From Candidatus Bathyarchaeota archaeon JdFR-07 (GTDB lineage Archaea; Thermoproteota; Bathyarchaeia; Bathyarchaeales; Bathycorpusculaceae), in NCBI GenBank assembly GCA_002010975.1, contig MTLU01000001.1:1-49863 (forward strand): 49,863 nt of DNA. Direction: 5' to 3'. The position numbers were made by a program, and so were the translations under genes. Under the pieces are notes generated by a model. It ran no database searches, was not told the origin of the DNA, and saw only the letters and a list, made by a program, of their open reading frames with translations. The first letter of the stretch is position 1; each line of letters opens with the position of its first letter. Shown one piece after another: positions 31,210 through 39,581 of this stretch.

Positions 31210-33417
31210 CTATGCTTCATCGATGAACCGGCTTGGCTTTGGAATTTCAGGCGGCAAACCTCTTCTTTCCCGAATCTGCTTTATAACTTCAGCGGCCACG
31301 TTTTCAGGTGTCTTTTCCCAGTGGTCAAAGGTGCATTGCCAGAAAGCATGGCCTGATGTTGCAGAACGCATTTCAGCGGATAAACCGAAGGTTTCCGCTA
31401 CTGGAATGTATCCAGTAATCATTGTTAAGGCACCTTTTTGTCCTGAACTGAGTATTCGTCCGCGTTTCCGTGTTATTATGCTGGAACATTCGCCTACCCA
31501 TTGTGCTGGAACAGATATGCCGATTTTATAAATCGGTTCCAAGAGTACAGGTTTTGCCATTAAGAAAGAGCCTAGTATGGCACGTCTTATGGCTGGCATT
31601 ATTTGAGCTGGTCCCCGGTGTACAGGGTCTTCGTGAAGCTGAGCGTCCATTAACTTCACTTTCAAACCTCTTATTGGTTCTTCGCATAATGGTCCTGCTT
31701 GGCAAGCCCAACGGAAACCTGCAATAATCATTTCTCTGGCTTCGCGAAGATACTGAATGCCCTTTGTTAAATCTATCATTATGTTTCTATGTTCATCTAA
31801 AGCCCAGATGTTCCTTGCCTCTTCTGTTGGCCATTTCGCCTGCTCGTAAAGCACATTACCCATTCTCTTGCGTCCCATTTCCTCAGCCAAATCGCCCTTT
31901 TCAATCATCTCTATAACTTTCTCTTCTAAGGGTTCCACCTGAACCCAGAATCTGTTGTGCTTGTTTGGGCTTTTGGCCATAGCTATGATGCCTTGGCTTG
32001 AAACGCTTTCTCTATACATCACTATTGGACGAGACGTAATTATTTCTATGCCGCCGCCATAGTCTCGTAGAAATTTTACTGCAATCTCTAGATGAAGCTC
32101 GCCCATGCCGCTTAACAGGTATTCCCCTGTCTCCTTGTTTATGGTAGTCACTAGGTTTGGATCTTCAATGGAAAGTCTATTCATGGCATCCACTAACCGC
32201 GGCAGATCCTTGGGGTGTTTCGGTTCAATTGCTAATGTTACCACAGGCTCTGAAACATATTTTATACGTTCAAAAGGAATCATATCCTTATGGGCAATGT
32301 CTACAAGAGTTTCCCCTGCTCTAGCCAAATCTAACCCTAATAACGCGGCTATGTTCCCAGCGGTTATTTGGTCAACAACTTCACGAAATGCGCCCATATA
32401 CATAGAAACCTGTTGTATTCGATGATCCTTCCTTGCACCAACAAGATAGACCTGATCGCCTGCTTTAACTGAACCAGAAAAAAGTCTACCAGTGGCCACC
32501 AAACCAGCCTGCGGATCCATTTGAGCAAGGGTTATCCCCATTACTGTTGGTCCATCATCTTCACAGTTTAGCATCGCTTGACCTATTTCCGAATCAATGT
32601 CTCCCTTCCAAATTTTTGGTAATCTATACTTCTGCGCCTCTATGGGATTTGGCATATTCTTAACTACCATATCCAATATGGCCGTATGCAATGGAAGTAG
32701 CTGAGGTAAAGCTTGATACTCCTCTTTTTTGTAGGCATCTACTATATCCTTAAACTTAATTCCTTTTTGTTGCGCTATTCCTAAAGTGAATCCCCACTTA
32801 TGAAGTGCAGAACCAAAAGCAACTGTTTCTTTTGCCGGATCAACTCTCCACTTATTCTTAAACTCTGGTTCTCCATAAATGTCGATTAAATTGTTAAAAT
32901 CCCGGATTATACGGAGAAGTTTCTTTTGAATCTCGTCTGGATTAAGCTTCAACTCTCTAATAAGCCTATCAACCTTATTTATAAAAAGAACCGGGCGCAC
33001 TCTTTCCTCAAGAGCTTGACGTGTAACAGTCTCTGTTTGAACCATAACTTCTTCTACCGCGTCTACTACTACCACTGCTCCGTCTATCGCACGGAGGGCC
33101 CTAGTAACCTTTCCTGTAAAATCTACGTGTCCTGGCGTGTCGATGAGGTTAATTACATGTGGTGTTCCTTCCATCTCATGAAGCAGTGAAATGTTGGCTG
33201 TCTTTATTGTAATGCCTCTTTTTTGTTCCTCTTCTAAATAGTCAAGGGCCCTGGCTTCGCCAGCTATGCGAGGAGACAGTAGTCCAGCTTCAGCTAGCAG
33301 AGAATCTGTCATTGTAGTTTTTCCATGATCTATGTGAGCTATTATTCCAATGTTACGTATGTTTTCTTTTTTCCCCATGAGTTTGAGTATTTCAGTAGTC
33401 TGTTTGAACTTCGGCAT
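31210..33417 (-). CDS. fusA: Translation elongation factor 2
   Basis: EF-2 drives ribosomal translocation with GTP. The 735-residue archaeal protein shows all GTPase motifs: AHIDHGKTTMTDSLL (G1), KRGITIKTANISL (G2), DTPGHVDFTG (G3), and FINKVDRL (G4). Further domains carry MGELHLEIAVKFL and, near the C-terminus, KLHEDPVHRGPAQIMPAIRRAIL-like sequence in which the His before RGPAQ is the diphthamide acceptor. The diphthamide loop is therefore kept. The start MPKFKQTTEILKLM fits archaeal EF-2. It is divergent from the COG2112-type kinase, 109 bases away, and its stop is close to the start of ogg. Confidence 0.98.
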   Translation of the reverse strand: MPKFKQTTEILKLMGKKENIRNIGIIAHIDHGKTTMTDSLLAEAGLLSPRIAGEARALDYLEEEQKRGITIKTANISLLHEMEGTPHVINLIDTPGHVDFTGKVTRALRAIDGAVVVVDAVEEVMVQTETVTRQALEERVRPVLFINKVDRLIRELKLNPDEIQKKLLRIIRDFNNLIDIYGEPEFKNKWRVDPAKETVAFGSALHKWGFTLGIAQQKGIKFKDIVDAYKKEEYQALPQLLPLHTAILDMVVKNMPNPIEAQKYRLPKIWKGDIDSEIGQAMLNCEDDGPTVMGITLAQMDPQAGLVATGRLFSGSVKAGDQVYLVGARKDHRIQQVSMYMGAFREVVDQITAGNIAALLGLDLARAGETLVDIAHKDMIPFERIKYVSEPVVTLAIEPKHPKDLPRLVDAMNRLSIEDPNLVTTINKETGEYLLSGMGELHLEIAVKFLRDYGGGIEIITSRPIVMYRESVSSQGIIAMAKSPNKHNRFWVQVEPLEEKVIEMIEKGDLAEEMGRKRMGNVLYEQAKWPTEEARNIWALDEHRNIMIDLTKGIQYLREAREMIIAGFRWACQAGPLCEEPIRGLKVKLMDAQLHEDPVHRGPAQIMPAIRRAILGSFLMAKPVLLEPIYKIGISVPAQWVGECSSIITRKRGRILSSGQKGALTMITGYIPVAETFGLSAEMRSATSGHAFWQCTFDHWEKTPENVAAEVIKQIRERRGLPPEIPKPSRFIDEA

Positions 33418-33526
33418 TTTCTAACTCCACCCACTCAAGAAAGTTGCCTCTCCTATTAATCTTACGATACTTCAGCTTTTATTTTATAGATTAAAGCTAC
33501 TACTTGTTTAGAGAAGGCTATGTGAA

Positions 33527-34285
33527 TTGAAGATGGGACAAAAAATAAGTTTCGATAATTTAGCTGAAGAACCCTATGCCTCGATAATATGCTATCCCAA
33601 GCCTAATAATGTAGAACTTAGAAAGCGTTTAAAAGAACTGCAAAGACTGAAGGTTCGGCTAATTGAGTTCTCTGGGGACAAGGAAGTCTTCAATATTTCA
33701 ATTTTGGGCAAAGGATGTGTTGGCATAGTTACTATAGCCTATGTTAATGGAGAAAAGGTAGCGTTAAAAATTCGTAGAGTTGATGCTGACCGTGCTAAAA
33801 TGGAGATGGAAGCAGAAATGCTTAAAAAAGCAAACTCTGTGGGTGTAGGACCTAAGCTTTTAGATTTTAGCAAGAACTTTCTATTAATGCAATATGTAGA
33901 GGGAGATTTGCTTCCTCTATGGCTCGAAAAAACCCCAGAAACTACACGTATAAAAACTGTATTGCATAGAATTTTAGAACAATGTTGGCGCTTAGACAAG
34001 GTTGGATTAGATCATGGAGAGCTAAGTCATGCACCAAAACATGTAATCATCGATTGTAAAGATAACCCCTTCATATTAGATTTCGAAACTGCAAGCATAA
34101 ACCGCAGGCCCTCTAATGTAACTTCCATATGTCAATTTCTTTTTATAAGCGGACAGGTGGCTGAAAAAGTGAATGAAAAACTTGGACTAAAAGATAAAAA
34201 AATGATTATTGAATCTTTACGGACTTATAAGGCATTTAGGACACGAGAAAATTTTGAAAAAGTGTTGCAGGCCTGCAACGTTTAA
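33527..34285 (+). CDS. Archaeal protein kinase-like protein (COG2112 type)
   Basis: The 252-residue protein is a compact kinase-fold protein. It has a nucleotide loop LGKGCVGIVTIAYVNG, the VALKIRR lysine, an alpha-C Glu in MEAEMLKKANSVG, the hinge-like LLMQYVEGD, a catalytic-loop equivalent VGLDHGELSHAPKHVII in place of HRDxxxxN, and FILDFETASINRRPSNVTS in place of DFG. These HGELS and DFETAS substitutions are usual in the archaeal group of predicted Ser/Thr kinases and similar to Rio/Bud32-like atypical kinases. Substrate unknown. The ATG follows a start-proximal GAAGG-like site. It is divergent from EF-2, which raises but does not prove a link to translation. Confidence 0.87.
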   Translation: MKMGQKISFDNLAEEPYASIICYPKPNNVELRKRLKELQRLKVRLIEFSGDKEVFNISILGKGCVGIVTIAYVNGEKVALKIRRVDADRAKMEMEAEMLKKANSVGVGPKLLDFSKNFLLMQYVEGDLLPLWLEKTPETTRIKTVLHRILEQCWRLDKVGLDHGELSHAPKHVIIDCKDNPFILDFETASINRRPSNVTSICQFLFISGQVAEKVNEKLGLKDKKMIIESLRTYKAFRTRENFEKVLQACNV

Positions 34286-34464
34286 ACAATGTATCCTGGT
34301 TTTCGATTTTCTTTATCTTTATTTATATGCTTCTCGATTTTCAATGTCTTAACGAGCTGCCAAAGGTTCAGCCAAGTTTCAATTTGGAGCTGTTTTGCAA
34401 CTCTTTTTTCTTCATAAAGTAAAGGAACAAAATTAACAAACAACCATCCGTAAGTCTCTGCCAA
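34282..34464 (-). CDS. Possible small protein, doubtful
   Basis: A 60-residue frame with TTG start (MAETYGWLFVNFVPLLYEEKRVAKQLQIETWLNLWQLVKTLKIEKHINKDKENRKPGYIV) fills part of the gap between the kinase and purP. It is Trp- and Lys-rich and could be a short helical protein. The GGGAG before it touches the start codon, which is poor spacing, and I recognise no family. It overlaps the kinase stop by 4 bases. The rest of the gap up to 34546 contains nothing I can name. Confidence 0.25.
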   Translation of the reverse strand: MAETYGWLFVNFVPLLYEEKRVAKQLQIETWLNLWQLVKTLKIEKHINKDKENRKPGYIV

Positions 34465-34546
34465 CTCCCTTCTCCCTGTATGAAATCTAAACTTTGCAGT
34501 TTATAATAGTATATGTAAAAACACGATAGAAGAAAACTCTATAAGA

Positions 34547-35632
34547 TTATGTAATAATCTCGTTAACTCTCTTTTGTTTTATAGCATTTTTCACCTCTAA
34601 ACTTATCCTTCTTCCCATATACATATTCTCGCCATACTTCAAATACGCATAAGGAGAAGTTCCTAAACCCACATTTGTGCCAGCCACTATCCTCGCTGAA
34701 ATTTCAAAAGTATATATTTCCAAATTATCGGTTACTACAGTTTCCAAACAGAAAGGGCCTATAATTCCAGGAGGAGCTATTTCCCTTGAGGCTTTTACCA
34801 CGTTGTCCCCCATTCGTATAAGTTCCGGAAGAAGAGATTCTCGAAGGGTAATGGGCATGTTGCCTACTATAGTATAGGTTGGGCTGATTCCTATTTCTAA
34901 CTGCTCCTCTGCCGGTATTCTTCCAATAGCATCCACTGCAGATTCGTATCGTTTATCCACTCCCAGAAATTCCACGTCATCGTCTATTATGGAAGAAAAA
35001 TAATGAGGATAAACGTTCACACCTAGGATGTATTCTTGCAAATGAATATGGGCTACATCCTTTTCGCTTAGAAGGCCCCGCTTAATTATTTCTTTAACTT
35101 TTTTATGGAAAGATTCTCGAGAATTTGCCAAGAAATATCCTTTCCCACCTTTTGCTCCTGGAAGTTTAGCGATTATAAGCCTGTTTATTTCTTCAGGTTT
35201 TTCAAATGTTCTCGGAAGTTTTAGACCCGCTTTAGATAGCCATTTTTTCTGTTTTTTGCGATCTGCTTCCCAATGGAGAAGCTGTCTGTTCCCCAGCATA
35301 GGCACATAGAGTTTATTCGTTATTTCTTCTGTGCTTAAATAGGCAGTGAAGGAACCATGGGGAACCAATACGACATTTAATTCTCGCAGTTTTTCTTGAA
35401 CATTATCATTTAACAGTTCGCTGAAATCTTCAACAAATACTATTTCATCAGCTAGAGGAAATTTTTTGTATATTATAGCATCGCTTTTCTTGCAAATACT
35501 TACCGTCTTGAAGCCTTCTTCTTTTGCACCCTTGAAAATGTTTAATGCAGAGTGGGAGCCTAACGTTCCTATAGCTAATTTTCCTAAATCATAGGTTTTC
35601 AGGATTTCTGCTATCTCTTCTCTGGTTATCAT
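34547..35632 (-). CDS. purP: PurP-family ATP-grasp ligase (formaminoimidazole-carboxamide ribonucleotide synthetase)
   Basis: PurP makes FAICAR from AICAR, formate and ATP, the archaeal replacement for folate-dependent PurH formylation. The 361 residues show IGTLGSHSALNIFKGAKEEGFKTVSIC, NVVLVPHGSFTAYLSTEEITNKLYVPMLGNRQLLHWEADRKKQKKWLSKAGLKLP, ATP-grasp LIIAKLPGAKGGKGYFLANS, HLQEYILGVNVYPHYFSSIIDDDVEFLGVDKRYESAVDAIGRIPAE and CLETVVTDNLEIYTFEISARIVAGTNV. The ATG overlaps the upstream paralog by 4 bases. It is the last gene of purE-purC-purP-purP. This copy keeps the typical PurP motifs more closely than the one upstream, so it is the likelier true FAICAR synthetase. Confidence 0.94.
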   Translation of the reverse strand: MITREEIAEILKTYDLGKLAIGTLGSHSALNIFKGAKEEGFKTVSICKKSDAIIYKKFPLADEIVFVEDFSELLNDNVQEKLRELNVVLVPHGSFTAYLSTEEITNKLYVPMLGNRQLLHWEADRKKQKKWLSKAGLKLPRTFEKPEEINRLIIAKLPGAKGGKGYFLANSRESFHKKVKEIIKRGLLSEKDVAHIHLQEYILGVNVYPHYFSSIIDDDVEFLGVDKRYESAVDAIGRIPAEEQLEIGISPTYTIVGNMPITLRESLLPELIRMGDNVVKASREIAPPGIIGPFCLETVVTDNLEIYTFEISARIVAGTNVGLGTSPYAYLKYGENMYMGRRISLEVKNAIKQKRVNEIIT

Positions 35633-36726
35633 GTCACAATTTCTCCAAGCCTATCCTCCTTAACCGCTCTCCTTATCTCCATAGCAACTCTTCTTCCAGG
35701 ACCCACTTCCTTTCCATACTTATATTTCATATAGGGTGAAGTAGGCTCAACGCAAGGACAACCAGGAACGCGAGGACTCACATCAAATACATAAAACTTT
35801 AAATCCTTTGTCATGGCCCCTTGAAGGGCAAACAACCCTATTATTCCAGGCGGATATTCTTTTTTACAAACTTCTACAAAACGTTCTCCAGCTGCAAATA
35901 TTTTCTCTATTTGGCTTTCTCTCATTGTCACCCCTAAATGGCCTATCTCAATGTTTTGGGTTGCAATTCTAAACTCCAGCTGTTCAGCTGCTGGCAAATC
36001 TAAAACTCCGTCCAAGTCTGTTTGTATTCTCTTGTCGAATCCCAAAAGATCTATTTCGTCGGTCAAGGGAGACCAGAAAAAGTTTGCGTTAAACTTTGCC
36101 CCTATAATATATTCTTCTATAACAGCTCTTTCCAGATCTTCTCGACTGACTATTCCTTTCCTAACCCGTTCTTCAGCTTTTTTCTCAAACTCTTCAGGAG
36201 AAGAAGCGTAAAAAAAGGCCCTCTCTATTTTTCTTTCCCTTTCTGGAACTTTTACTATTGCTAAGCGGTCTATTTCTCTGTAAGAATTAAATGTTTTAGG
36301 TGTCGATATTTCTGCTTTTCTTAGAAGATAATACTGATTTTTTGGCATGTTTCGTTCCTCAATTTTGAGCATATACCGATTCCCCATGATTGGTACGCCA
36401 AATTTTTCTTCAATGTTTTCATATCCCACGTATACTGAGAACGAGCGATTTGGCACAAATATCGTGTTAAGTTCAACTAGCTTTTTCAAGTTATCTTCCT
36501 TTATTACATGAGAGAACTTGTCAAGAAGTAAAAAGTGGTCAAACAAGTTTCGGTAATAAATCGTGTAGGTATTTTCGCGTCCTTTCTGGCAAACTACAAC
36601 TGTTTCAAAACCTTCTTGTTTGGCTCCGTAAGCGATTTCAAGAGCCGAATGGGAACCTAGTACGCCTATTCTAATGTTTCGTGGATCATATTCTAAGAGT
36701 ACGTTTTTAATTTTATTTTTAATCAT
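35629..36726 (-). CDS. PurP-family ATP-grasp ligase, second paralog
   Basis: A 365-residue paralog of the neighbouring PurP, alike in every block: IGVLGSHSALEIAYGAKQEGFETVVVCQKGRE, FVPNRSFSVYVGYENIEEKFGVPIMGNRYML, LAIVKVPERERKIERAFFYASSPEEFEKKAEERV, VIEEYIIGAKFNANFFWSPLTDEIDLLGFDKRIQTDLDGVLDLPAAEQLE and FYVFDVSPRVPGCP. The glycine-rich ATP-grasp loop is changed (PERERKIERAFF in place of PGAKGGKGYF), which suggests altered nucleotide handling or substrate. Paralogous PurP clades of unsettled function are known in archaea. The gene overlaps purC by 8 bases and purP by 4. An alternative substrate or a complex with the other PurP is possible. Confidence 0.9.
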   Translation of the reverse strand: MIKNKIKNVLLEYDPRNIRIGVLGSHSALEIAYGAKQEGFETVVVCQKGRENTYTIYYRNLFDHFLLLDKFSHVIKEDNLKKLVELNTIFVPNRSFSVYVGYENIEEKFGVPIMGNRYMLKIEERNMPKNQYYLLRKAEISTPKTFNSYREIDRLAIVKVPERERKIERAFFYASSPEEFEKKAEERVRKGIVSREDLERAVIEEYIIGAKFNANFFWSPLTDEIDLLGFDKRIQTDLDGVLDLPAAEQLEFRIATQNIEIGHLGVTMRESQIEKIFAAGERFVEVCKKEYPPGIIGLFALQGAMTKDLKFYVFDVSPRVPGCPCVEPTSPYMKYKYGKEVGPGRRVAMEIRRAVKEDRLGEIVT

Positions 36727-37780
36727 AAGTTTTCACCAAATACTTGCGATAATTTTCTATAACCTTTGAGAGAGATGGCACTTCAAACAGATTGCGATTT
36801 GTCATTTCATTTGCAGCAGCCATATACATATCACTAATTATTTTTTTAAGACGTGAATCCAGTGGCGGTGGTTTTGACCTACAAAGCTTTCTCCAGTCGC
36901 TTATGCCTTGAGCTTCTGCCTTTTTCTTTGCTTCCTCCACATCCCTATACCATCCTGTTTTTCGATAAAACTCTCTTGCAATCTCTTTGCTTACATGCAA
37001 TCCATCATACATAAATCTACATTCATCCAGGGTTCCGACAACATCAACTACCATAAGCCTCCTTGCAGGATCGAAGGCCAACTCTATTTTTCCATCCTCG
37101 TTTTTTAGTCCTGCCTTAGAAGCTATGTCACTAATGATATTATTTACTTTTGAAAGAACCATTTTCATTTCTTCGACTTCTCTATCTGTTAACCCTGCTA
37201 TTTCTTTAGCTTCCTTCCATGTAACATATCTGTCCCTTTCCTCCAGTTTTGTGCTAACGTCAAAGATAGGCTTTGAAAGTTTTTCACCTGGTTTTGGGTA
37301 ATGGTCTAAACCTAAATCCTTAAAGGTTATTTTGCCTTGTGCAAGTCTCTTGAAAATTGATGAACCTTCTGGCAGTCCATTTCTATAGATTATTTCAAGG
37401 GGGATCAGATAGTTTTTAAGTTTAGGATTGAAAAAGCTGTAATCATATCTAAGCTTCTCGTTTTCCCTGCAAATTTTAGGTTTAATAACATTGACAAGGT
37501 TAAACTCCATAATGCCTGTAGGTTCTTTCAATTCATCAAAACTTACAATTTTTCCGTCCTTAGAAACTAATCCTCTATAGTGAGTTTTTATGTTATTTTT
37601 TTCAAGTTTTTCAAAACAGTAGGCTCCCATAAGGCATAAGGCTGCTCCCTTACCTAGAATGTGGTCTGGCATTTCTCCCCAGTCAAAAACAGAGTATCTG
37701 TCAGAAAAGTGGAATCGTCCGATACCCATCTTGTCCTTTGTTGGTTTTGTAATTACTTCTAAATCTTTTACACTGCCCAC
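36719..37780 (-). CDS. purC: SAICAR synthase (phosphoribosylaminoimidazole-succinocarboxamide synthase)
   Basis: PurC joins CAIR and aspartate using ATP in purine synthesis. The 353-residue protein has the family N-terminus KDKMGIGRFHFSDRYSVFDWGEMPDHILGKGAALCLMGAYCFEKL, NLVNVIKPK, LIPLEIIYRNGLPEGSSIFKRL, and ELAFDPARRLMVVDVVGTLDECRFMYDGLHVSKEIAREFYRKTGWYRDV. It is longer than the about 240-residue bacterial PurC and resembles the extended archaeal form. The GTG start is preceded by AGGAAAA. Operon order is purE, purC, purP, purP, with 11 bases from purE and an 8-base overlap with the next gene. Confidence 0.94.
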   Translation of the reverse strand: MGSVKDLEVITKPTKDKMGIGRFHFSDRYSVFDWGEMPDHILGKGAALCLMGAYCFEKLEKNNIKTHYRGLVSKDGKIVSFDELKEPTGIMEFNLVNVIKPKICRENEKLRYDYSFFNPKLKNYLIPLEIIYRNGLPEGSSIFKRLAQGKITFKDLGLDHYPKPGEKLSKPIFDVSTKLEERDRYVTWKEAKEIAGLTDREVEEMKMVLSKVNNIISDIASKAGLKNEDGKIELAFDPARRLMVVDVVGTLDECRFMYDGLHVSKEIAREFYRKTGWYRDVEEAKKKAEAQGISDWRKLCRSKPPPLDSRLKKIISDMYMAAANEMTNRNLFEVPSLSKVIENYRKYLVKTYD

Positions 37781-37791
37781 AGCATTTTCCT

Positions 37792-38271
37792 CTACTTAAG
37801 ATTTTTAACAGATTCATCAGCCTTTTCAACTTCTTTTTTCTTCTCTAACTGATACTCTCTCACCCGTTTCGCTAACTCTTCATCTTCTAAAGCGAAAATT
37901 TTTGCCGCAGCAATAGCTGCACCTTCTGGTTCAATTGTCGTTAAGGATCCTATTCCACTGGGAACTCGAAGGGAAGAATATATGTCTGCTCCAGCAAACT
38001 TCTCAGAATATGGCGGGCAAGCAATCACAGGTTTTAAGGTATTTGCATCTACAAAACCGCTTAAAGCGTTAGATCTCCCTGCAACAGTAATGTAAACAAC
38101 TTTTTCATTTTCATATTCCTTAAGGATCTCTAAAGCTTTCCTTGGAGTTTTGTGGGCTGAGGCAACACGAAATTCATAGCTTATCTCCAAAGCCTTTAAG
38201 TAACTGGCTATTTTTTGGCAGAACTCCATGTCCTTTCCTGAACCCATAAGCAATACAACTTTTCTATCCAT
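37792..38271 (-). CDS. purE: AIR carboxylase / N5-CAIR mutase, PurE type
   Basis: PurE interconverts aminoimidazole ribonucleotide carboxylation products. The family core is present: VVLLMGSGKDMEFCQKIASYLKALEISYEFRVASAHKTPRKAL (the SAHKTP block binds phosphate and substrate), YITVAGRSNALSGFVDANTLKPVIACPPYSE and GIGSLTTIEPEGAAIAAAKIFALEDEELAKRVREY. I use ATG 38271 (MDRKVVLLMGSG), which has GGTGA 6 bases upstream; the ORF start at 38313 adds 14 residues not seen in the family. No PurK is nearby, so the direct CO2-using form (class II) is possible. First gene of the purine operon. Confidence 0.94.
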   Translation of the reverse strand: MDRKVVLLMGSGKDMEFCQKIASYLKALEISYEFRVASAHKTPRKALEILKEYENEKVVYITVAGRSNALSGFVDANTLKPVIACPPYSEKFAGADIYSSLRVPSGIGSLTTIEPEGAAIAAAKIFALEDEELAKRVREYQLEKKKEVEKADESVKNLK

Positions 38272-38366
38272 TTTTTCACCAAACTTGTTATATTTCTTAA
38301 AGTCTGAGCCCACTAATTAAATTTTTAAGCACGAATTTTTCCTCAAAATAAATTGGGGATAGACCT

Positions 38367-38681
38367 ATGTCTTCCGATAGGAAACGCAGAAAAAGCATAT
38401 TCGACGAAATTTTCGGGGGCTCTCTATTTAGCGATATAACTGGATTTTTTGATGAGCTTCCTGAAGAGGGATATTCTATAAGTGTGGTGCAAACTCCAGA
38501 AGGAACAAGGGTTCGAGCGAAAGTTGGAAAAGACGTGGATGTAGATATCCTTAAGAAACAACTTCAGGAGCAATATCCTAACGCTGAAATAGAGATAAAT
38601 GGTGGTAGAAAGCAGCCCTTAATTAAAGAAATATCTACAAAACCCTTGAAAGAAGAAGATAGTAAAAAAGAAAACGATTAA
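38367..38681 (+). CDS. Small charged protein of unknown function
   Basis: Not recognised. The 104-residue protein has a basic start (MSSDRKRRKSIFDEIFGGSLFSDITGFFDELPEEG), a central beta-alpha-beta unit (YSISVVQTPEGTRVRAKVGKDVDVDILKKQLQEQYPNAEIEINGG) and a charged disordered tail (KPLKEEDSKKEND). The layout recalls archaeal small Hsp20-like or adaptor proteins, but no motif settles it. The ATG is preceded by GGGG at about 10 bases. It is divergent from purE, with a 95-base gap, and followed by a regulator gene 80 bases downstream. Confidence 0.7.
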   Translation: MSSDRKRRKSIFDEIFGGSLFSDITGFFDELPEEGYSISVVQTPEGTRVRAKVGKDVDVDILKKQLQEQYPNAEIEINGGRKQPLIKEISTKPLKEEDSKKEND

Positions 38682-38817
38682 CAAAGCTCTAAGAAAAATG
38701 ATTAATTAATATCCCCATCATTTAGGTGCAATCAATATCAGTTTTTCATATAGTTTTTGAATGGAAACATCCAAAGTATGGTTCATAATCAGAAACAATG
38801 ATTCGGAAGCATTTATC

Positions 38818-39246
38818 ATGGACGAAGAACAAATTGCCAGCGAATTAAAAGGAAATACCCTGCGTGTATATTGGTATCTATTACATGATCCCAAGAATTC
38901 TGTTGGTCCTAGACAGATTCAAAGAAAGCTTGGTTTTTCAAGTCCAGCTTTAGCTGTCTACCACCTAGACAAACTAGTTGAACTAGGACTAGCAAAAAAA
39001 GTTACTGGCGAATACCACATATCAAAGATGATTAACGTTGGGGTTCTTAAGGAATTTGTTCGGCTTAGAGGTTTTTTCATTCCTAGATATGTGCTATATG
39101 CAACCTTGTTTGTCACTCTCTTCTTGTTTTATCTTTCTCAGTTTAGAGAAGTCAATTTCTATAGTGTTTTTGCCTTGATTTTCGGTTTTTTGGGGACTCT
39201 GATTTTGTGGTATGAGACAATAAGGGTTTGGCGAAGCACACCTTAG
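38818..39246 (+). CDS. Membrane-anchored winged-helix transcriptional regulator
   Basis: The protein has an N-terminal winged helix-turn-helix of the ArsR/MarR type (MDEEQIASELKGNTLRVYWYLLHDPKNSVGPRQIQRKLGFSSPALAVYHLDKLVELGLAKKVTGEYHI) and two C-terminal membrane segments (YVLYATLFVTLFLFYLSQF and FYSVFALIFGFLGTLILWYETI). Such membrane-bound regulators are common in archaea and probably sense envelope or redox cues. I prefer the ATG at 38818, with CGGAAG upstream, to the track start 38761. A TATA-like TCATATAG lies only about 13 bases before 38761, so transcription should begin downstream of it. Target unknown. Confidence 0.82.
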   Translation: MDEEQIASELKGNTLRVYWYLLHDPKNSVGPRQIQRKLGFSSPALAVYHLDKLVELGLAKKVTGEYHISKMINVGVLKEFVRLRGFFIPRYVLYATLFVTLFLFYLSQFREVNFYSVFALIFGFLGTLILWYETIRVWRSTP

Positions 39247-39277
39247 CAATGCGAGTCGCCAGTATCTAGATAGAACC

Positions 39278-39577
39278 TTACACTATTGGCTTTTTATGTA
39301 AATGCTTGTATCCGCATTCACATTTAAACCCTACTATTCTATCTTTATGACATATTTTCCTCCATTTTCTGGCTCTGCACTGAGCATCTTTTTTATGTAT
39401 TTTCCATAACAGCTTAACTTCTTGAAGAGTTAATGGTGCATAGTGTTTTGCTGATGTGAAGTACCATATTGCATAGATTGCAAATAGCCCGCAGAATAAT
39501 GGTGTCAATATTTCTAGATGGCTTGTAAATATTTCAAACATTCTTATCATTGTCTCTATCATTTTCATAACCACCAT
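39278..39577 (-). CDS. Small membrane protein with C-terminal Cys cluster
   Basis: A 99-residue protein with one membrane segment (residues about 23-43, EILTPLFCGLFAIYAIWYFTSA) and a basic C-terminal part containing four Cys and several His (CRARKWRKICHKDRIVGFKCECGYKHLHKK), which could bind a metal such as zinc. I do not recognise a family. It starts 5 bases after the DUF4382 gene and is thus in its operon. The codons and composition look like its neighbours. The two proteins may work together at the cell surface. Confidence 0.65.
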   Translation of the reverse strand: MVVMKMIETMIRMFEIFTSHLEILTPLFCGLFAIYAIWYFTSAKHYAPLTLQEVKLLWKIHKKDAQCRARKWRKICHKDRIVGFKCECGYKHLHKKPIV

Positions 39578-39581
39578 GGGG

